Assembly: GCA_041390825.1 (NCBI GenBank)
Contig: JAWKPF010000013.1
Location: 69,248-133,247, forward strand
DNA length: 64,000 nt
Reading direction: 5' to 3'
Source: Thermomicrobiales bacterium
Lineage (GTDB): Bacteria > Chloroflexota > Chloroflexia > Thermomicrobiales > UBA6265
The translations under genes were made by a program, and so were the position numbers. The notes beneath the pieces were generated by a model. That model saw only the letters and a list, made by a program, of their open reading frames with translations. It was not told the DNA's origin and ran no database searches. This document shows, one piece after another, positions 61,974 to 64,000 of the stretch. How positions within the stretch are numbered: the first letter of the stretch is position 1; each line of letters opens with the position of its first letter.

Positions 61974-63197
61974 ATGCCTGGTTCGCACGTGACAGAAATG
62001 AAACGCACGGGGTGTTCGCGCCGGCGGCTGCTCGGTGGGAGTTTGGCGGTGGCTAGCTCCATGGCGCTTCGGAGACCGGAGGGTGGCATGGCGCACGACG
62101 GCCCACACGAGTTCACCGCAGAGGAGGCGGACCGAATCGACGCGGTCGTGAATGGGTTCCTGGAATCGAGCGGCACGCCGGGCGCAATCGTTGGGCTCTG
62201 GATCGACGAGCGCGGGAGTTTGGTCAAGACCTATGGGCTGAGCAATGTCGAGACCGGGGTTGCCCCGATGGAACGCGACACGGTTCGAGTTGCGAGCATC
62301 ACGAAGACGTTCGTGGCCACGGTGCTCCTGCAACTGGTGGACGACGGGCTGATCGCATTGGACACGCCCATCAGCGAGTTCGATTTCGATTTTCCTCAAA
62401 GCGAAACTGCTACGCTGGCGCAACTGCTGGGGATGACCTCGGGCATCTTCAGCTACACCGAGGACGAAGGATTCCTGGCCGACTATGTCGCCAATCCGAT
62501 GATGCCCGGCTTTACACCGGAGCAGGCCCTGGACATCGCGCGGAAACACGATCCCTACTTCGCCCCCGGCGAGGGGATCCACTATTCGGACACCAACACG
62601 ATCATTGCCGGGAAGATCGCCGAGCAATTGACCGGGCAGACGTTGCCTGAGCTGCTGCAGGAGCGGATTTTCACACCCGAGCTGTTGCATGCGACCAGTT
62701 TCCCGGTGAACGATCCGGCGATGCCCGATCCGTTTATGTCCGGCTATCTCCCACCGGCGGACGACCAACCGATGCGGGACGCGACCGAATCGAATCCCGA
62801 TGTCGCCTGGGCGGCCGGGGCGATGATTTCCAATCTCAACGATCTCAGTGTCTGGGCGGAATTGCTGGCCACCGGCGCATTGCTGTCACCGGAGACGCAA
62901 GCAGCGCGGGTGCAGTTCGTTCCGATGGCGGAGGGAAGTCCGGTATCGTACGGGCTGGGGATCATGGAACTGTTGGGGTTCTTTGGACACAATGGCGGCA
63001 TTGCCGGGTATAGCACCATCATGCTGCATGATCCAAATGACGGCTCGACGATCGTCATTGCCACCAACATGTCGGATGAACGTGGCGGCGGCGCAGATAC
63101 GATCGCGCTCGAGCTGATTCGGACGTTGCTGCCCGAGCGGATACCGGGTAATGCGGCGCCACTAGCCTCACCGGCCGCTTCCCCAGTATCCTCGTAG
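61974..63197 (+). CDS. Serine hydrolase of the class C beta-lactamase family
   Basis: This protein of about 407 residues has an N-terminal Tat-like leader (CSRRRLLGGSLAVASSMAL). The penicillin-binding-type active site is complete: S-x-x-K in VASITKTFVA, Y-x-N in HYSDTNTIIAGKIA and an H-x-G motif in FFGHNGGIAGYSTI. Such proteins include D-aminopeptidases, esterases and carboxypeptidases more often than true beta-lactamases. The C-terminus is an Ala/Ser/Pro tail (PLASPAASPVSS). The start at 61974 has GGGAG about 9 bases upstream; 61998 is the alternative. Confidence 0.88.
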   Translation: MPGSHVTEMKRTGCSRRRLLGGSLAVASSMALRRPEGGMAHDGPHEFTAEEADRIDAVVNGFLESSGTPGAIVGLWIDERGSLVKTYGLSNVETGVAPMERDTVRVASITKTFVATVLLQLVDDGLIALDTPISEFDFDFPQSETATLAQLLGMTSGIFSYTEDEGFLADYVANPMMPGFTPEQALDIARKHDPYFAPGEGIHYSDTNTIIAGKIAEQLTGQTLPELLQERIFTPELLHATSFPVNDPAMPDPFMSGYLPPADDQPMRDATESNPDVAWAAGAMISNLNDLSVWAELLATGALLSPETQAARVQFVPMAEGSPVSYGLGIMELLGFFGHNGGIAGYSTIMLHDPNDGSTIVIATNMSDERGGGADTIALELIRTLLPERIPGNAAPLASPAASPVSS

Positions 63198-63231
63198 GCA
63201 GCAACTTACTTTTTTCGGCCAGAGGTTAGCT

Positions 63232-63903
63232 ATGGATATGAAGTCTTCGCGTAACACCATCATTCCCATCGTGGTTGGCGTTGCGCTGGCGATCGTTCTG
63301 AAACTCGTGGGTCTCGGATGGGCCCCGGCCCTGATCGTTGGGGCATTAGTGGCGATCGGCGCCTCCGTGTTTCTCCAGCGGCAGGCGCGCTCGGCCGACG
63401 CTGGCGGGGGAAGCTCGGCTGGCGGCGCGACGAGCGTGGCCGATATCGATGCCTTGCTGGCGACGGGAACGTCGGCCGTGACCGGGTTCATCAGCTCGTC
63501 TGCGGAGATTGCCAATCCGTCGACGAAGGAGATCGCCGGAAAGATCGGGACGAGTCTGCAGGGGATCATGTCCGAGTTGCAGACACCGGACAAACGTTCG
63601 GCGGTACCTGTGGTGGTGGACAACCTGATCGAGCCGGCGCAATCGGTGCTGACCGAATATCTCTTCTTGACGAAAAAGGCGGTTGCGGCCACGACGCCGC
63701 GGACGACCACGATCGAGCAGAGCGTGTTCCCGGCGATCGAAGTGGCCAGCCGGCAGACATTGTCGCTGCTGAAGGAACCGGGCAAGCCGGATATCACCAA
63801 GCTGACGCGAGCCTCGACCGTGCCGTTCGAGCAGGCGGTGACGATGCCGCCGGGTGGAACCACGCCAAAGGGATCGCGGGAGATCGAGCCAAAGGCCGAG
63901 TAA
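63232..63903 (+). CDS. Membrane-anchored helical protein, unknown
   Basis: This 223-residue protein has two closely spaced membrane helices at the start (IIPIVVGVALAIVLKLVGLG and WAPALIVGALVAIGASVFL), a Gly/Ser linker, and about 150 residues of helical cytoplasmic or outside domain (EIAGKIGTSLQGIMSELQTP, SVLTEYLFLTKKAVAATTP). It ends in a charged tail (GSREIEPKAE). The plan resembles XpaC-like proteins but similarity is slight. AGAGG precedes the ATG at 63232. No partner is evident. Confidence 0.65.
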   Translation: MDMKSSRNTIIPIVVGVALAIVLKLVGLGWAPALIVGALVAIGASVFLQRQARSADAGGGSSAGGATSVADIDALLATGTSAVTGFISSSAEIANPSTKEIAGKIGTSLQGIMSELQTPDKRSAVPVVVDNLIEPAQSVLTEYLFLTKKAVAATTPRTTTIEQSVFPAIEVASRQTLSLLKEPGKPDITKLTRASTVPFEQAVTMPPGGTTPKGSREIEPKAE

Positions 63904-63924
63904 CCTCACGCCTCTTTCACCCAC

Positions 63925-63990
63925 CCGTGGCCGTTGGCGGGCACGGGTCCCGCCACTACGGGTCGGCGGGTGCACGGGGCGCCACGGCGA
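63925..63990. repeat. REP-like GC palindrome at the right edge
   Basis: TGGCGGG and CCCGCCA pair around CACGGGT, with flanking related GC-rich repeats. It shares the CACGGGT and CCGCCACTA motifs with the hairpin at 44360-44391. No gene starts before the window ends. Confidence 0.5.
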
Positions 63991-64000
63991 TTGCATGGGG

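Overview
The window reads as about 64 kb of chromosome from a high-GC, non-model bacterium. My best placement is Chloroflexota, class Thermomicrobia or a soil relative. This is inferred from Tat-exported family-5 solute-binding proteins with an N-terminal RITRREF-type motif, many secreted proteins with Thr/Pro or SPVASP-type linkers, a LPNTG-anchored surface protein, and abundant MalT/AfsR-type regulators. I found no rRNA, tRNA, CRISPR array, prophage, integrase or classical transposase.

Layout. 1-4.0 kb (minus strand): an edge-truncated small gene, an M28 aminopeptidase-like protein and an M43 metalloprotease, the last two carrying one and seven blades of a PLL-lectin-type propeller. 4.5-10 kb: a peptide-type ABC solute-binding protein faces a three-gene operon of sigma factor, one-helix membrane PQQ propeller and SnoaL/cupin protein. 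10-16.6 kb: an ABC-2 exporter pair, a small HNH nuclease, an MMPL exporter and a Cys-rich Tat protein. 17-20.7 kb: a large inverted repeat array followed by a LacI regulator and a ClC channel, both frameshifted. 20.7-29.6 kb: a histidine phosphatase, a Thr/Pro-tailed membrane protein, two related SnoaL-plus-cupredoxin secreted proteins, a second solute-binding protein, a LuxR-type gene lacking an NTPase domain, and a DsrE-like plus cupin pair behind a palindromic operator. 29.8-41 kb: a DUF6220-like membrane protein, a four-helix-bundle gene between inverted heptanucleotide arrays, a GNAT, a degenerate S9-like protein, a DadA-like oxidase, an XRE-NB-ARC-TPR regulator and an Orn/Lys/Arg decarboxylase with an SMR-like partner. 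41-51 kb: an MFS exporter, a PLP decarboxylase, DfsB-like, SDR and MogA-fold proteins and a MalT-type regulator. 51-57.6 kb: a giant repeat-rich LPXTG surface protein and a secreted propeller protein. 57.7-64 kb: D-threonine-aldolase-like and PanE-like enzymes, an EamA permease, a serine hydrolase and small unknowns.

The most unusual feature is a dispersed system of short tandem repeats whose period is exactly seven bases although the sequence differs at each locus. The arrays start at, or contain, stop codons of neighbouring genes. At two loci they form inverted pairs: one pair encloses a four-helix-bundle (S23/Avd-like) gene, the other encloses 105 bp of non-coding hairpin DNA. This looks like an autonomous and a non-autonomous form of one element family.

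Four genes (lacI-like, clC-like, a cupin, the surface protein) appear frameshifted, so either assembly errors or real decay must be kept in mind. Many long antisense open frames mirror the high-GC genes and were left out.
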